Assembly (NCBI GenBank): GCA_963728825.1
Contig: CAVSLA010000004.1
Span: 124,001 to 188,000 of the forward strand
Direction: 5' to 3'
DNA length: 64,000 nt
Origin: CAVREM01 sp963728825
Lineage (GTDB): Bacteria; Acidobacteriota; Vicinamibacteria; Vicinamibacterales; CAVVIG01
Positions 32,373 to 41,913 of this stretch are shown piece by piece; the first letter of the stretch is position 1; each line of letters begins with the position of its first letter. Made by a program: the position numbers and the translations under genes. Under the pieces are notes generated by a model that worked only from the letters and a program-made list of their open reading frames with translations, had not been told where the DNA came from and ran no database searches.

Positions 32373-34637
32373 ATGACCAGGGCGGGTGCGCCGGCACTGA
32401 TCGCCATCCTCGTCCTGACGCAGACTGTCTTCGCACAGCAAACCCCGGACACGGCTGCCGGCCCGCTTAACGCGTCGCCGTCCGAGATCGTCAGACGTGA
32501 CGAGGCCGGCCACGTGACGGTGCGCGCCGTGCGTGTATCCGAGCCCCTCCGGATAGACGGACTGCTCGACGAGGAGATCTACCGGACCATTCCGGCGATC
32601 AGTGACTTCGTGCAGAGCCTGCCCAAAGAAGGCGCGCCGGCGACCGAACGGACCGAAGCCTGGGTGCTGTTCGATCGGAACAACATGTACGTCACCGCCC
32701 GCTGCTGGGATTCCGCGCCGCCCGAGCAGTGGACCGCCAACGAGATGCGCCGCGATACGACCCAGCTTCGTCAGAACGACAGCTTCGGAGTGCTGTTCGA
32801 CACCTTCTCCGATCGCCGCAACGGATTCGCCTTCTACACCAATCCGCTCGGCGCCATTGCAGATTTCGCGGTGACCGACGAGGGCAATCCGAACACCGAC
32901 TGGAATCCGGTGTGGAACGTGCGGACGGGCCGATTCGAAGGCGGATGGACCGTCGAAATGGCCATTCCCTTCAAGTCGCTGCGCTACACATCGGGCGCGG
33001 CGCAAACCTGGGGGCTGCAGCTGCGCCGGGCGATCCGCCGGAAGAACGAATGGACGTACCTGACGCCGCTGCCGGCATCCGTCGGCGGCTCGCAGGGCTT
33101 TTTCCGGGTGTCGATGGCCGGCACGCTGGTCGGGCTCGATCTGCCGCCGGCCACGAAGAACATCGAGATCAAGCCGTACGGCATCTCCCGGCTGACGACC
33201 GATCGGCTGGCGGCACCAGCGGTGTCGAACGATCTGGACGGCGACTTCGGCGTCGACGCCAAGTACGGGATCACGGCGAATCTAACCGCAGACGTCACCT
33301 ACAACACTGACTTCGCCCAGGTCGAGGTCGACGAGCAGCAGGTGAACCTGACGCGCTTCGCCCTGAGCTTTCCGGAAAAGCGTGAGTTCTTCCTCGAAGG
33401 GCGGGGCATTTTCGACTTCGGACGCGGGAGCGGCGGGACCGGCGGCGGGGGCGGCGTCGCGCCGACGCTCTTCTACAGCCGGCGGATCGGCCTCAATCGA
33501 GGCCGCGTCATCCCAATTGACCTGGGCGGCCGCGTCAGCGGGAAAGTGGGGAAGTTCGGCATCGGCGCACTGAACATTCAGACCGACGAGGAGCGGAGCT
33601 CGGCGACGCCAGCGACCAACTTCAGCGTGATCCGGCTCAAACGCGACATCCTTGGCCGCAGCAGCATCGGCGGCATCTTCACGAATCGGTCCGAGTCGCT
33701 CGGCGGCGGCGGAGCCAATCAGGCCTACGGCGCCGATGCGGCGTTCGGGTTCTTCGAGAACCTGACGCTGGCCGCCTACATCGCGCAGAGCAAGACCCCC
33801 GGACTCGATGACGACGATGTGAGCTATCAGGGCCGGTTCGATTACGCCGGCGACCGCTACGGCGCGCGCGCCGAGTACCTGAAGGTGGGCGACAACTTCA
33901 ATCCCGAGGTGGGCCTGGTCCGTCGCGACGACTTCGCCCGCAGCTTCGGCTCGCTGCGCTTCAGCCCGCGGCCGCAGTCCATCGACTGGGTCCGCCAGTT
34001 CAGATGGGAAGCCGACTTCGAGTACCTGGAGAACGGCGCCGGCCAGCTCGAGACGCGCACCCTGACCGGCCGCTTCAACACCGAGATGGAGAACAGCGAT
34101 CAGTTCTCGGTCGATGTCAACCGCTACTACGAGTTCCTCGCCAGCCCGTTCGAGGTGTCGCGCGGCGTCTTCATCCCGGCCGGCAGCTACGACTTCAACG
34201 ACGTGCAGGTCGGGTATTCGCTCGGTCAGCAGCGCCGCGCCTCGGGCAGCATCTCGCTGCAGCGCGGCAGCTTTTACGACGGGACGATCATCGCGGTCAG
34301 TTACACCAGCGCGCGCGTCTCGGTTACGGAGCAGCTGTCGGTCGAACCCAACATCTCGATCAACCGCGTCGAGTTGCCCGACGCGAAGTTCACCAATCAA
34401 GTGCTCCGCGCGCGGACCGATTATGCGTTCTCTCCCCGGATGTTTGCCAGCGCGCTCATCCAGTACGCCTCCAACGATCGGCTGTTCAGCAGCAATCTGC
34501 GCTTCCGGTGGGAGTATCGGCCGGGCAGCGAATTTTTCGTCGTCTACACCGACGAGCGCGACACGGCCGGCAGCGGATTCCCGGGGCTCAGGAACAAGGC
34601 GTTCGTCGTCAAGATGAATCGCCTGGTTCGGTTCTGA
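32373..34637 (+). CDS. CBM9-like/DUF5916 outer-membrane protein
   Basis: 754 residues with signal peptide APALIAILVLTQTVFAQ. Residues ~45-240 are a carbohydrate-binding-like family-9 domain (RIDGLLDEEIYRTIPAISDF; YVTARCWDS; GWTVEMAIPFKSLRY). The remainder is DUF5916, a predicted beta barrel of alternating polar/aromatic strands (VTYNTDFAQVEVDEQQVNLTR, FPEKREFFLEGRGIF), ending in AFVVKMNRLVRF with a terminal Phe. Such proteins are abundant in Acidobacteriota and Bacteroidota; a role in binding or passing sugars or other ligands at the outer membrane is assumed, not shown. It lies downstream of a secreted hydrolase and converges with a cupin gene. Confidence 0.87.
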   Translation: MTRAGAPALIAILVLTQTVFAQQTPDTAAGPLNASPSEIVRRDEAGHVTVRAVRVSEPLRIDGLLDEEIYRTIPAISDFVQSLPKEGAPATERTEAWVLFDRNNMYVTARCWDSAPPEQWTANEMRRDTTQLRQNDSFGVLFDTFSDRRNGFAFYTNPLGAIADFAVTDEGNPNTDWNPVWNVRTGRFEGGWTVEMAIPFKSLRYTSGAAQTWGLQLRRAIRRKNEWTYLTPLPASVGGSQGFFRVSMAGTLVGLDLPPATKNIEIKPYGISRLTTDRLAAPAVSNDLDGDFGVDAKYGITANLTADVTYNTDFAQVEVDEQQVNLTRFALSFPEKREFFLEGRGIFDFGRGSGGTGGGGGVAPTLFYSRRIGLNRGRVIPIDLGGRVSGKVGKFGIGALNIQTDEERSSATPATNFSVIRLKRDILGRSSIGGIFTNRSESLGGGGANQAYGADAAFGFFENLTLAAYIAQSKTPGLDDDDVSYQGRFDYAGDRYGARAEYLKVGDNFNPEVGLVRRDDFARSFGSLRFSPRPQSIDWVRQFRWEADFEYLENGAGQLETRTLTGRFNTEMENSDQFSVDVNRYYEFLASPFEVSRGVFIPAGSYDFNDVQVGYSLGQQRRASGSISLQRGSFYDGTIIAVSYTSARVSVTEQLSVEPNISINRVELPDAKFTNQVLRARTDYAFSPRMFASALIQYASNDRLFSSNLRFRWEYRPGSEFFVVYTDERDTAGSGFPGLRNKAFVVKMNRLVRF

Positions 34638-34643
34638 GGCGCG

Positions 34644-35156
34644 TTATTTGGTCGGCACGCTGAAGCGCACCTCCAGGTAGGCGATCGCTCCATCCACTTC
34701 GCTGTACCAGTGCGGGGTGTTTTCAGGGATCAACACCGCGTCGCCTTTTTTGACCTTGCGGGTCACGCCGCCCTCGATCCGGGCCAAGGTGCCGGCGGGC
34801 GCACCAGCTGCCGGACGGACGATGGTCCCGCCGGTCACGAGCGTACCGCCGCCTTCGACGACGTAGTGCAGTTCGGTGCCGACCGCGTGAGTAATGGCCC
34901 CCGCTGGACGGCCGCGTCGCACGATGTTGACACGGTATTGGTCGTGGGTGTCGATTCGTGCGGTCGACATGTTCGGATTGGCCTCGGTTGCCTTTTTGAG
35001 CGCGGCCTCGAGATCGGCGCCGCTGACAAACGTCGCCGGTGTGCCGCGCGGCGCCGGGGCAGGCGGCGCGGCGGGCGTTGCGTTCTGTTGAGCGCTGACC
35101 ACAAGGCCGGCGCAGAGGGCCGCAAGGCCGAACGTGGCAACAGTGGTTTTCAACAT
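34644..35156 (-). CDS. Secreted cupin-domain protein
   Basis: 170 residues with signal peptide TVATFGLAALCAGLVVSAQ and an Ala/Pro linker. The cupin barrel (~70-165) has motif 1 THAVGTELHYVVEGGGTLVTG and motif 2 GDAVLIPENTPHWYSEV, with few of the usual His/Glu metal ligands in motif 1 (one His), so metal binding is uncertain. Enzymatic or binding role unknown. The -10 at 35163-35168 places the transcription start at the ATG itself, suggesting leaderless translation. Confidence 0.83.
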   Translation of the reverse strand: MLKTTVATFGLAALCAGLVVSAQQNATPAAPPAPAPRGTPATFVSGADLEAALKKATEANPNMSTARIDTHDQYRVNIVRRGRPAGAITHAVGTELHYVVEGGGTLVTGGTIVRPAAGAPAGTLARIEGGVTRKVKKGDAVLIPENTPHWYSEVDGAIAYLEVRFSVPTK

Positions 35157-35162
35157 GCGCGG

Positions 35163-35168
35163 ATTATA
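35163..35168 (-). promoter_or_regulatory. -10 box TATAAT of the cupin gene
   Basis: A perfect TATAAT on the minus strand 7 bp before the ATG at 35156. Confidence 0.65.
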
Positions 35169-35190
35169 GACGCACCAGAAGGGGGGCAGC

Positions 35191-35196
35191 TACAAT
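35191..35196 (+). promoter_or_regulatory. -10 box TACAAT
   Basis: Nine bp before the ATG at 35206; again implies a start within a few bases of the coding region. Confidence 0.5.
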
Positions 35197-35205
35197 GTCT
35201 GGTCT

Positions 35206-36045
35206 ATGAACCGAACGATTCTTGCGGCTCTTGCTGTGACTGTGACCGTCGGCGGCTGGGTCGTCGTCGGCACGGGGCAGCAGCTGCCGTTGCAGCCCAC
35301 GAAAGAGCGCGGCGCCAGCGTGACTGCCGCTTACGAAGGCTGGTATCCGAATCCTGACGGCACGTTCACACTCCTCATCGGCTATTTCAACCGCAATCGT
35401 GTTGAAGTCCTCGACATTCCCGTCGGGCCAAACAACCGGATCGAGCCCGGCGGTCCGGATTTCGGTCAGCCCACGCATTTCCTCCCGCGCCGCCAGTGGG
35501 GCGTCTTCACGATCGTCGTCCCGAAGGACTTCGGCACGAAGAAGCTGATCTGGACGCTGACCGCGAACGGCGAAACCACGCAGGTCCCGTTGACGCTGCA
35601 CCTCAACTATCAGGTCGAGCCGTTCAAAGATCTGGCGATGGGCAATACACCGCCGGTCCTGAGGTTCCAGGAGGGCGGCCCGGAGTTCACCGGCCCGCCG
35701 CGCGGCATCGCCGCGACCTTGACTGGCGTAGTCGGACAGCCGGTTTCCTTCCCGCTCTGGGTCAGCGACAAGCGGGGCATCGAGGAAGGTGGCGGTCGTG
35801 GACGCGGCAACGCACTGCCCGCCACGCTGGTGCTGGTGAAGCATCGGGGGCCTGGCGAGGTGAAATTTGCCGAAGTCCGGCCGAAGGCTGATTTCGCCGC
35901 GGGTGGCAAAGCGACGGCGGCCGCGACGTTCGCCGCCCCTGGTGAATATATCGTTCGCGTCCAGGCCAACGATGCGTCGGGCGAGGGTGGCGGCGGCTTC
36001 CAGTGCTGCTGGACCAACGCGCACGTGCGGGTGAACGTCAAGTAA
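35206..36045 (+). CDS. Secreted hypothetical beta-rich protein
   Basis: 279 residues; not recognised. A signal peptide (TILAALAVTVTVGGWVVVG) is followed by a beta-rich protein: AAYEGWYPNPDGTFTLLIGY, RIEPGGPDFGQPTHFLPRRQ, FTIVVPKDFGTKKLIWTL, and a Gly-rich loop (EEGGGRGRG). The C-terminal ~80 residues look like an Ig-like fold (ATFAAPGEYIVRVQANDASG) ending with two adjacent Cys. No catalytic motif. Similar proteins are, to my knowledge, common in Acidobacteriota genomes without assigned function. It is divergent from a cupin gene. Confidence 0.75.
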   Translation: MNRTILAALAVTVTVGGWVVVGTGQQLPLQPTKERGASVTAAYEGWYPNPDGTFTLLIGYFNRNRVEVLDIPVGPNNRIEPGGPDFGQPTHFLPRRQWGVFTIVVPKDFGTKKLIWTLTANGETTQVPLTLHLNYQVEPFKDLAMGNTPPVLRFQEGGPEFTGPPRGIAATLTGVVGQPVSFPLWVSDKRGIEEGGGRGRGNALPATLVLVKHRGPGEVKFAEVRPKADFAAGGKATAAATFAAPGEYIVRVQANDASGEGGGGFQCCWTNAHVRVNVK

Positions 36046-36050
36046 GGAGA

Positions 36051-39000
36051 TCAGGCTCCTACGTAGCCGCTCATCACCGCGGGCATGCGCCGGCCGGTCA
36101 GCGCACTCGCCACGTCGGCAGCGATCGCGTGGTCGATCTCGCGCAGCGGTCGCAGGTAGTCTCCCTCGAGCGCGGCGAGCGGCACGCCGTCGCGATAGAC
36201 CAGCCGGTGGGCGGTGATCGTGCGGACGCGATCGCCGCTGTCGAGAATTCCCGCCAGGTTCAAGGGATCGGCCGCGCTGACTGCGACCAGTCGTCCATTC
36301 TTCGGACTGCGGCGCAGCTCCCGCAGCCGTTCGACGGCTTCCGGCAGCGCATATTGCTCGCCTGACACGCCGGTCACGAACCGGCCGCCGCGGATTTCTC
36401 CCCGGGCTTCCAGCCGCCTGAAGACACGCGCCAGCACGCGCCACGGCGCCACATTCGGCTCGCGCGCCGTCAGCCGGCGGAAGACGATGCCATAGCGGCG
36501 CAGCAGGGCACGCGCCTGGGTGTCGACCGCCACATCGCCTGTCGCCGCGACGTCGGAGGGTGCTGCAATGTGACTCCATCGACCGGCATGTCCCCGCCCG
36601 CGGGCCCGCGGATCGACGATCGCGCGAAGCCCGGCAAAGCCGTCGGCGGTGATCGTTCCAGCGGCGACGAGCTCGCTCAGCGAGCCCTGCAGCGCTTCGT
36701 GGTCCATCGCGCACGCACCCGCCAGATCGCGGAAGAACGTCGCGCCACGTTCCTGCAGCACGGCCAGCACACGCGCCGCCCCTTCGGACAGCTGACCGTC
36801 ACCGCTGGTCCGGCTCTCGCGCAGCGACAGCCAATGCGGCGCGTGCTCGCGGAGAAAGAGCGCGATCGGAGTCGCGCTGCCGACCGATGTCGAGGCGGGA
36901 GACAGCCTCGCCCAGCCCACTTCGCCCGTCAGGCACAGCAGATCGAGCATTGCCGCGTCGTAGCGATCGATGCGCGCCGGAATGATGGTCCGTTCCCACG
37001 CGGCAGCCGGTGCTTCGAAGCCGTCGAGCTGCGCGACGACCGCGCGCAGACCGTCGATGCCCGAGAGATGTCCGTCGGCGTCGACGTGCTGCCACGCGAA
37101 GAGGAATCGCATGAAGTCGGCGGCGTCGACCGGCTCGATTTCCGCGCGCAGGCGGTTCAGCGTGTAGCGATGAATCCGCGCCAGCAGCGCCCGATCGCAC
37201 CACTGCGCCGTCCCCGGAGAAGCATCTCCGCGCTCGAAAGTCCCGCGCAGCACCGCACCATCGGACTCCAGTGCCAGCAGCGCGGCATCAGCGTCGTCGG
37301 TGCTGATGCCGAGCGTTGCGCCGAGCTGCAAGGCGGTGGTCGGTCCCGCGTATGTCATGCGGCTGCGCAGCAGCTCCACGACAGCGTCCTCGCGGGTCCA
37401 TACCCTTGCCGCACGGGAGGCCGGCGGCACCACAACCGGCCGCATCGAGGCGTTCGCGTGAATCGCCAGGAACTCGGGGATGCGTTCGGCCGCCATCCAC
37501 ACCGCGACGGTCTGTTGCCGCGCGTCACCGGCGGTCAAGCCGAGGAGCGTCGCCCTGCGCAGCAGGACGAGCGTATCGAACAGCTCGCGTGGCAGGGTGG
37601 CCGCGTCTTCTGGTGTCAGGAAGCCGATGGTCATCAGAGCATCGTGCAGCTCGTCGGCGTCCCCGGGCGCCGGCGTCTGCTCGCTGCGGACCCGCTCGAT
37701 CGCCGCCGCATCGAGCGCGCCAAGCTCCGACGCAGAGGCGTCGCCGGCGCGTCGCGTATAGACCGCATGCGCCCGCCGTTCTTCGAGCGGTGCATCGTCG
37801 AGAAACGCATAGGGACGCGCGTTGAGGATCTCGTGCGACAGGACCGAAGGTTCTGGCGTGTCGCGTGCGACCAGCGTCAGCTGACCGCCATGGATCTGCT
37901 CGAGCACGCCGGCCAGACCGTCGAAGTCCATCGCTTCCTGGAGGCAGTCGTGGACCGTCTGGTTGACGAGCGGATGGTCCGGAATCTGCCGGTCGCCTGG
38001 AATGTTCTCCAGACAGGCGGCGGCGTCCGGGAACACGGCCGCCATGAGATCGTCCGCCAGCATGCGCTGCAGCTGCGGCGGGACCTTGCGTCCGCCACGG
38101 TTGCGCGGCACGGCGAGCGAGATGGTGGTGTTCCACCGCCACCGCGTCTGGAAGACCGGCGCATCCAGAAATGCCTGAACCAGGACATCGCGTGCGGTCG
38201 CCGGATGCAGGTAACGGAAGACGTCCGACAAGGGAAAGGAATGTTGAGGGCCGAGCGACAACAGGAGACCCTCTTCAGTAGCGGCCGCCTGCAGCTCGAA
38301 GTTGAACTGCCGGCAGAACCGCTTGCGGAGCGCAAGGCCCCACGCCTTGTTGATCCGGCTGCCGAAAGGAGCGTGGAGCACCAGCTGCATCCCGCCCGAT
38401 TCGTCGAAGAACCGTTCGAGGACGAGCGTCTGCTGGGTGGGCAGCACGCCAAGCACGTGGCGGGCGTCAGCCAGATAGGCGACTGCCTGATCCGCAGCGT
38501 CGGTCGCCACGCCGGTTTCGTTCATCAGCCAGGACGTCGCGGGGTGGACCGAGTGCCCGGTGCTCTCGGGGAAAACGGGATGCCGATCGAGCAGGCGATC
38601 GACCTCGGCGCGCAGCTCGCTGACCGCCGCCGACAGCTCGTTGCTCCGTCCCGGCGCCTCACCCAGCCAGAATGGGATGTTGGGCGGGGCGCCCTTGGCG
38701 TCGGCGACGCGGACGACCCCCGACCCCACCTGCAGCACCCGCCAGGACAGGTTTCCCAGTTGGAAGATGTCGCCGGCCATGCTTTCGATCGCGAAGTCCT
38801 CGTTGACGGTGCCGATGAACGTATCGTCCGGCTCGAGGACGACGCGATAGTCGGCGACCTCGGGGATGGCGCCGCCAGAGGTCAGTGCCAGCAGACGGGC
38901 ACCGCGTCGGCTTTTCACCTTGCCGTTGACCTCGTCGCGATGGAGCAGGGCGGCCCGCCGGCCTCGCCGCGTGGCAAACCCCTCCGCCGCCATCGTGATC

Positions 39001-40361
39001 ACCGCGTCGAAGTCCGAGCGCGCGAGGCTCCGGTAGGGCCACGCTCTCCGGACGAGCGCGAAGAGCTCGTCTTCGCTGTATTCACGGCAGGCCGATTCGG
39101 CGACCAGCTGCTGCGCCAGGACGTCGAGCGGCGCATCGTGTGACACGATCCGATCGAGATCGCCCGAATGAATCGCCCTCAGCAGTGCCGTGCACTCCAC
39201 CAGGTCGTCGCGCGACACAGGGAACAAGCGCCCTTTCGGCGTCCCATTGATGGTGTGACCGGAACGGCCGACCCGCTGCAGCACCGTGGCGATGCGGTGT
39301 GGTGAGCCGATCTGACAGACGAGATCGACGTGGCCGATGTCGATTCCCAGTTCGAGCGATGCGGTCGCGACGAGCGCCTTGAGCGTGCCGGTCTTCAGCC
39401 GCGACTCGGCGTCGAGGCGCTTGTCCCTGGACAAGCTGCCGTGATGAGCCGTGACGGCGTCCGCCCCGAGGCGGTCGCTCAGGTGGCGGGCGGCCCGTTC
39501 AGCCATCCGGCGCGTGTTCACGAAGATCAGCGTGGTGCGATGCGAACGAATCAGATCTTCGAGCCGCTGATAGTATTCCTCCCAGACTTCATGCGACATC
39601 ACCGCTTCGAGCGCCGACTTCGGCAGCTCGAGGCCGAGATCCATCTGCCGGCGATGTCCTTCGTCGACGATGTCGACGCCGTGGCACCCTGCCGGATCGA
39701 CACCGGTGGTTCCGATCAGGAAGCGCGCGACCTCGTCGATCGGTTTCTGGGTTGCCGACAAGCCAATCCGCTGGACGGGTGCTGCGGCGTTCGCCTGCAG
39801 GCGTTCGAGAGAAAGCGCCAGATGCGCACCACGCCGCCCGCCGATCACGGCGTGTATTTCGTCGACGATCACGGTGCGGACCGTTCGCAGCATCTCCCGA
39901 CTGCGATCGGCGGTCAGCAGCAGGTAGAGCGATTCCGGGGTGGTGACGAGGATGTGCGGCGGCGTCCGCAGCATCGACGCCCGTTCGTGCTGCGGTGTGT
40001 CCCCGGTCCGGACGGCGGCGGTGATGAGCGGCGCGTCGAGTCCCGAGGCATCGATCGCTCGACGCAGACCACGCCGCGGTTCGGCGAGGTTCTTGTGGAT
40101 GTCAGCGCTCAGGGCCTTGAGCGGCGACACGTATACGACGCGCACCTCGTCAGCGAGCGGTGCAGCCAGCGCGTCTTTGAGAAGATCGTCGAGCGAGATC
40201 AGAAACGCAGCGAGGGTCTTGCCGGATCCGGTCGGCGCCGCGATGAGCGTGTGCCGTCCGTCACGGATGGCGGCCCAGCCGCGCCGCTGCGCGCTGGTCG
40301 GCTCGCCGAGCGTTTCAGCAAACCACTTCGCAGTGATTGGATGAAAGAGATCGAGGCTCAT
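36051..40361 (-). CDS. lhr: Lhr-type large ATP-dependent helicase
   Basis: 1436 residues, normal for long Lhr. The start at 40361 (MSLDLFHP) is preferred over the in-frame ATG at 40382 because a GATACT -10 lies between them. Domain order: DEAD/DEAH core with Walker A AAPTGSGKTLAAF, motif Ia YVSPLKALSADI, motif II VDEIHAV, motif III LSATQ; helicase C domain with TLIFVNTRRMAERAARHL and motif VI VQRVGRSGH; a winged helix; then the long Lhr C-terminal region. Lhr is a 3'-5' helicase linked to DNA repair and stress response. The gene stands alone here, divergent from a 68-aa gene, and its GC-rich antisense strand contains spurious long open frames. Confidence 0.9.
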   Translation of the reverse strand: MSLDLFHPITAKWFAETLGEPTSAQRRGWAAIRDGRHTLIAAPTGSGKTLAAFLISLDDLLKDALAAPLADEVRVVYVSPLKALSADIHKNLAEPRRGLRRAIDASGLDAPLITAAVRTGDTPQHERASMLRTPPHILVTTPESLYLLLTADRSREMLRTVRTVIVDEIHAVIGGRRGAHLALSLERLQANAAAPVQRIGLSATQKPIDEVARFLIGTTGVDPAGCHGVDIVDEGHRRQMDLGLELPKSALEAVMSHEVWEEYYQRLEDLIRSHRTTLIFVNTRRMAERAARHLSDRLGADAVTAHHGSLSRDKRLDAESRLKTGTLKALVATASLELGIDIGHVDLVCQIGSPHRIATVLQRVGRSGHTINGTPKGRLFPVSRDDLVECTALLRAIHSGDLDRIVSHDAPLDVLAQQLVAESACREYSEDELFALVRRAWPYRSLARSDFDAVITMAAEGFATRRGRRAALLHRDEVNGKVKSRRGARLLALTSGGAIPEVADYRVVLEPDDTFIGTVNEDFAIESMAGDIFQLGNLSWRVLQVGSGVVRVADAKGAPPNIPFWLGEAPGRSNELSAAVSELRAEVDRLLDRHPVFPESTGHSVHPATSWLMNETGVATDAADQAVAYLADARHVLGVLPTQQTLVLERFFDESGGMQLVLHAPFGSRINKAWGLALRKRFCRQFNFELQAAATEEGLLLSLGPQHSFPLSDVFRYLHPATARDVLVQAFLDAPVFQTRWRWNTTISLAVPRNRGGRKVPPQLQRMLADDLMAAVFPDAAACLENIPGDRQIPDHPLVNQTVHDCLQEAMDFDGLAGVLEQIHGGQLTLVARDTPEPSVLSHEILNARPYAFLDDAPLEERRAHAVYTRRAGDASASELGALDAAAIERVRSEQTPAPGDADELHDALMTIGFLTPEDAATLPRELFDTLVLLRRATLLGLTAGDARQQTVAVWMAAERIPEFLAIHANASMRPVVVPPASRAARVWTREDAVVELLRSRMTYAGPTTALQLGATLGISTDDADAALLALESDGAVLRGTFERGDASPGTAQWCDRALLARIHRYTLNRLRAEIEPVDAADFMRFLFAWQHVDADGHLSGIDGLRAVVAQLDGFEAPAAAWERTIIPARIDRYDAAMLDLLCLTGEVGWARLSPASTSVGSATPIALFLREHAPHWLSLRESRTSGDGQLSEGAARVLAVLQERGATFFRDLAGACAMDHEALQGSLSELVAAGTITADGFAGLRAIVDPRARGRGHAGRWSHIAAPSDVAATGDVAVDTQARALLRRYGIVFRRLTAREPNVAPWRVLARVFRRLEARGEIRGGRFVTGVSGEQYALPEAVERLRELRRSPKNGRLVAVSAADPLNLAGILDSGDRVRTITAHRLVYRDGVPLAALEGDYLRPLREIDHAIAADVASALTGRRMPAVMSGYVGA

Positions 40362-40387
40362 GGGAAAATCTGAGTATCCCATATCCC

Positions 40388-40594
40388 ATGCACCGGCTGT
40401 GGCGGCTGAGAAAGCAGAACCTCTTCGTCGACGCGCAGATGCGGGACGAGGGACCCGCCGGCTTCGAAATCTCGTTTCTTTATAACGGCGAACTCTCGTA
40501 CCGTCGCCGCTGGCCGACGCGCGACGAGGCGATGGCTGACGCCGCTGCCAGACGGGCCGAGCTCGAGCGTGAAGGATGGGCTTTTCATTGGTGA
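40388..40594 (+). CDS. Small hypothetical protein, 68 aa
   Basis: 68 residues, no signal peptide and no membrane helix. Sequence features: a basic N-terminus (HRLWRLRKQNLFVDA), a short beta segment (GFEISFLYNGELSYRRRW) and a charged helix (RDEAMADAAARRAELERE). Unknown function; similar small proteins often read as adaptor-like. It ends 5 bp before a quinoprotein-like gene, so the two probably share a transcript. Confidence 0.6.
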   Translation: MHRLWRLRKQNLFVDAQMRDEGPAGFEISFLYNGELSYRRRWPTRDEAMADAAARRAELEREGWAFHW

Positions 40595-40599
40595 CTCAT

Positions 40600-41913
40600 A
40601 TGAATCGAAATCATCTGTTGATCGTCGTCTGCGGCATCGTCCTCGCCGGTTCGGGAGCGAGGGCCGAAAACTGGCCGAACTGGCGGGGGCCGGCGAGTAC
40701 CGGCGTCTCCGCGGAAGCGGGTCTCCCCGCAACCTGGAGCGATACCACCAACGTGGCGTGGCGTACTGCGCTCAGCGGCGCCGGGGTTTCGTCTCCGGTG
40801 GTGTGGGGCGAGCGCGTGTTCGTCACATCCCAGATCGGCTCCGGCGCGAGCTCGGTCGGGCCGCGACTTGGCCAGGGCGCCGACGCATCAGCTGCCGAGC
40901 GATCGCTCGCCGCGCCCCGAGGCCCGAACGTCCGGTTCGTCGTCGAAGCGCTGAATACTGCCGACGGCCGCCGCGTCTGGGCTTATGAGCTGCCGGCGGA
41001 CGGTCCGCTGCCCGCCGTTCACGACAAACACAATCTCGCGAGCGCGAGTCCGGTCACCGACGGCGAGCGCGTCTACGCAGTCTTCGGCACCGGCCAGGTC
41101 GCGGCGATCGACGCGAACGGGCGAGCGGTCTGGACCCGCCACCTTGGAAAAGAGTTTGGCGCCTGGGAGATCAATTGGGGCAACGGCAGCTCGCCGATTG
41201 TTCACGGCAACGCGCTGATTCTGGCCTGTTATCACGGGCCGTCGTCCTATCTGATCGCGCTCGACACGCGAACCGGGAAGCAGTTGTGGAAGGTCGATCG
41301 GCCGCGTGGCACGCTGTCGTACAGCACGCCGGTCGTCATTCCGGCGGCCCAGGGCGCCGAGCTCATCGTCAATTCGAGCGTTGGCATCGAAGCGTACGAT
41401 CCGGCGACCGGACGACCGTTGTGGCACTTCAACGAGGCGAATCAGTTTCCGATTCCGGTCGCGATGCACCATGACGGTGTCATCTATCTCTCGCGGGGTT
41501 ATCGCAGCGGTCCGTACGCCGCGCTCCGTCCCGGTGGACGCGGAGATATCTCGAAAACGCACGTCCTGTGGCACGTGCCGACCGGCGCCCCGTACATCTC
41601 GTCGCTCGTTTTCTACGACGGTTTGATCTACATGGCCGGCGATGTCGGCGTCATTACCTGCGTCGATGCGAAGACCGGCGAACGGGTGTGGCGTGAGCGG
41701 CTCGGCGGAATCTATACGGCGTCGCCGGTGGCAGGCGACGGCCGGATCTATCTGTTCAGCGAGAGTGGTGAAACGATCGTGCTCAAAGCTGGCCGAACGG
41801 CACAGATCGCCGCGCGAAACCGCCTCGCCGGGCGGGTGCTCGCTTCACCGGCGGTGTCGGGCGGTCGTCTGTTCATCCGCACCGACGACGCGATCGTCGC
41901 GATTCAGTCCTGA
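40600..41913 (+). CDS. Secreted PQQ-like beta-propeller protein
   Basis: 437 residues from the ATG at 40600; the signal peptide (LLIVVCGIVLAGSGARA) fits this start. The mature protein begins NWPNWRGPASTGVSAE, the usual opening of the outer-membrane-biogenesis/PQQ-like propeller group, and contains blades with AYDPATGRPLWHF, ITCVDAKTGERVWRERL and ending SGGRLFIRTDDAIVAIQ. Unlike the true dehydrogenase at 23157, it lacks the long PQQ-binding C-terminal motifs, so cofactor binding and activity are unproven. Two more members of this type are at 43799 and 55889. Confidence 0.83.
   Translation: MNRNHLLIVVCGIVLAGSGARAENWPNWRGPASTGVSAEAGLPATWSDTTNVAWRTALSGAGVSSPVVWGERVFVTSQIGSGASSVGPRLGQGADASAAERSLAAPRGPNVRFVVEALNTADGRRVWAYELPADGPLPAVHDKHNLASASPVTDGERVYAVFGTGQVAAIDANGRAVWTRHLGKEFGAWEINWGNGSSPIVHGNALILACYHGPSSYLIALDTRTGKQLWKVDRPRGTLSYSTPVVIPAAQGAELIVNSSVGIEAYDPATGRPLWHFNEANQFPIPVAMHHDGVIYLSRGYRSGPYAALRPGGRGDISKTHVLWHVPTGAPYISSLVFYDGLIYMAGDVGVITCVDAKTGERVWRERLGGIYTASPVAGDGRIYLFSESGETIVLKAGRTAQIAARNRLAGRVLASPAVSGGRLFIRTDDAIVAIQS

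Noticed and set aside
36570..39143. 857-codon open frame opposite lhr
   Set aside because: Arg/Gln-rich composition typical of the antisense strand in GC-rich genes, while the minus strand encodes a full Lhr with all helicase motifs.
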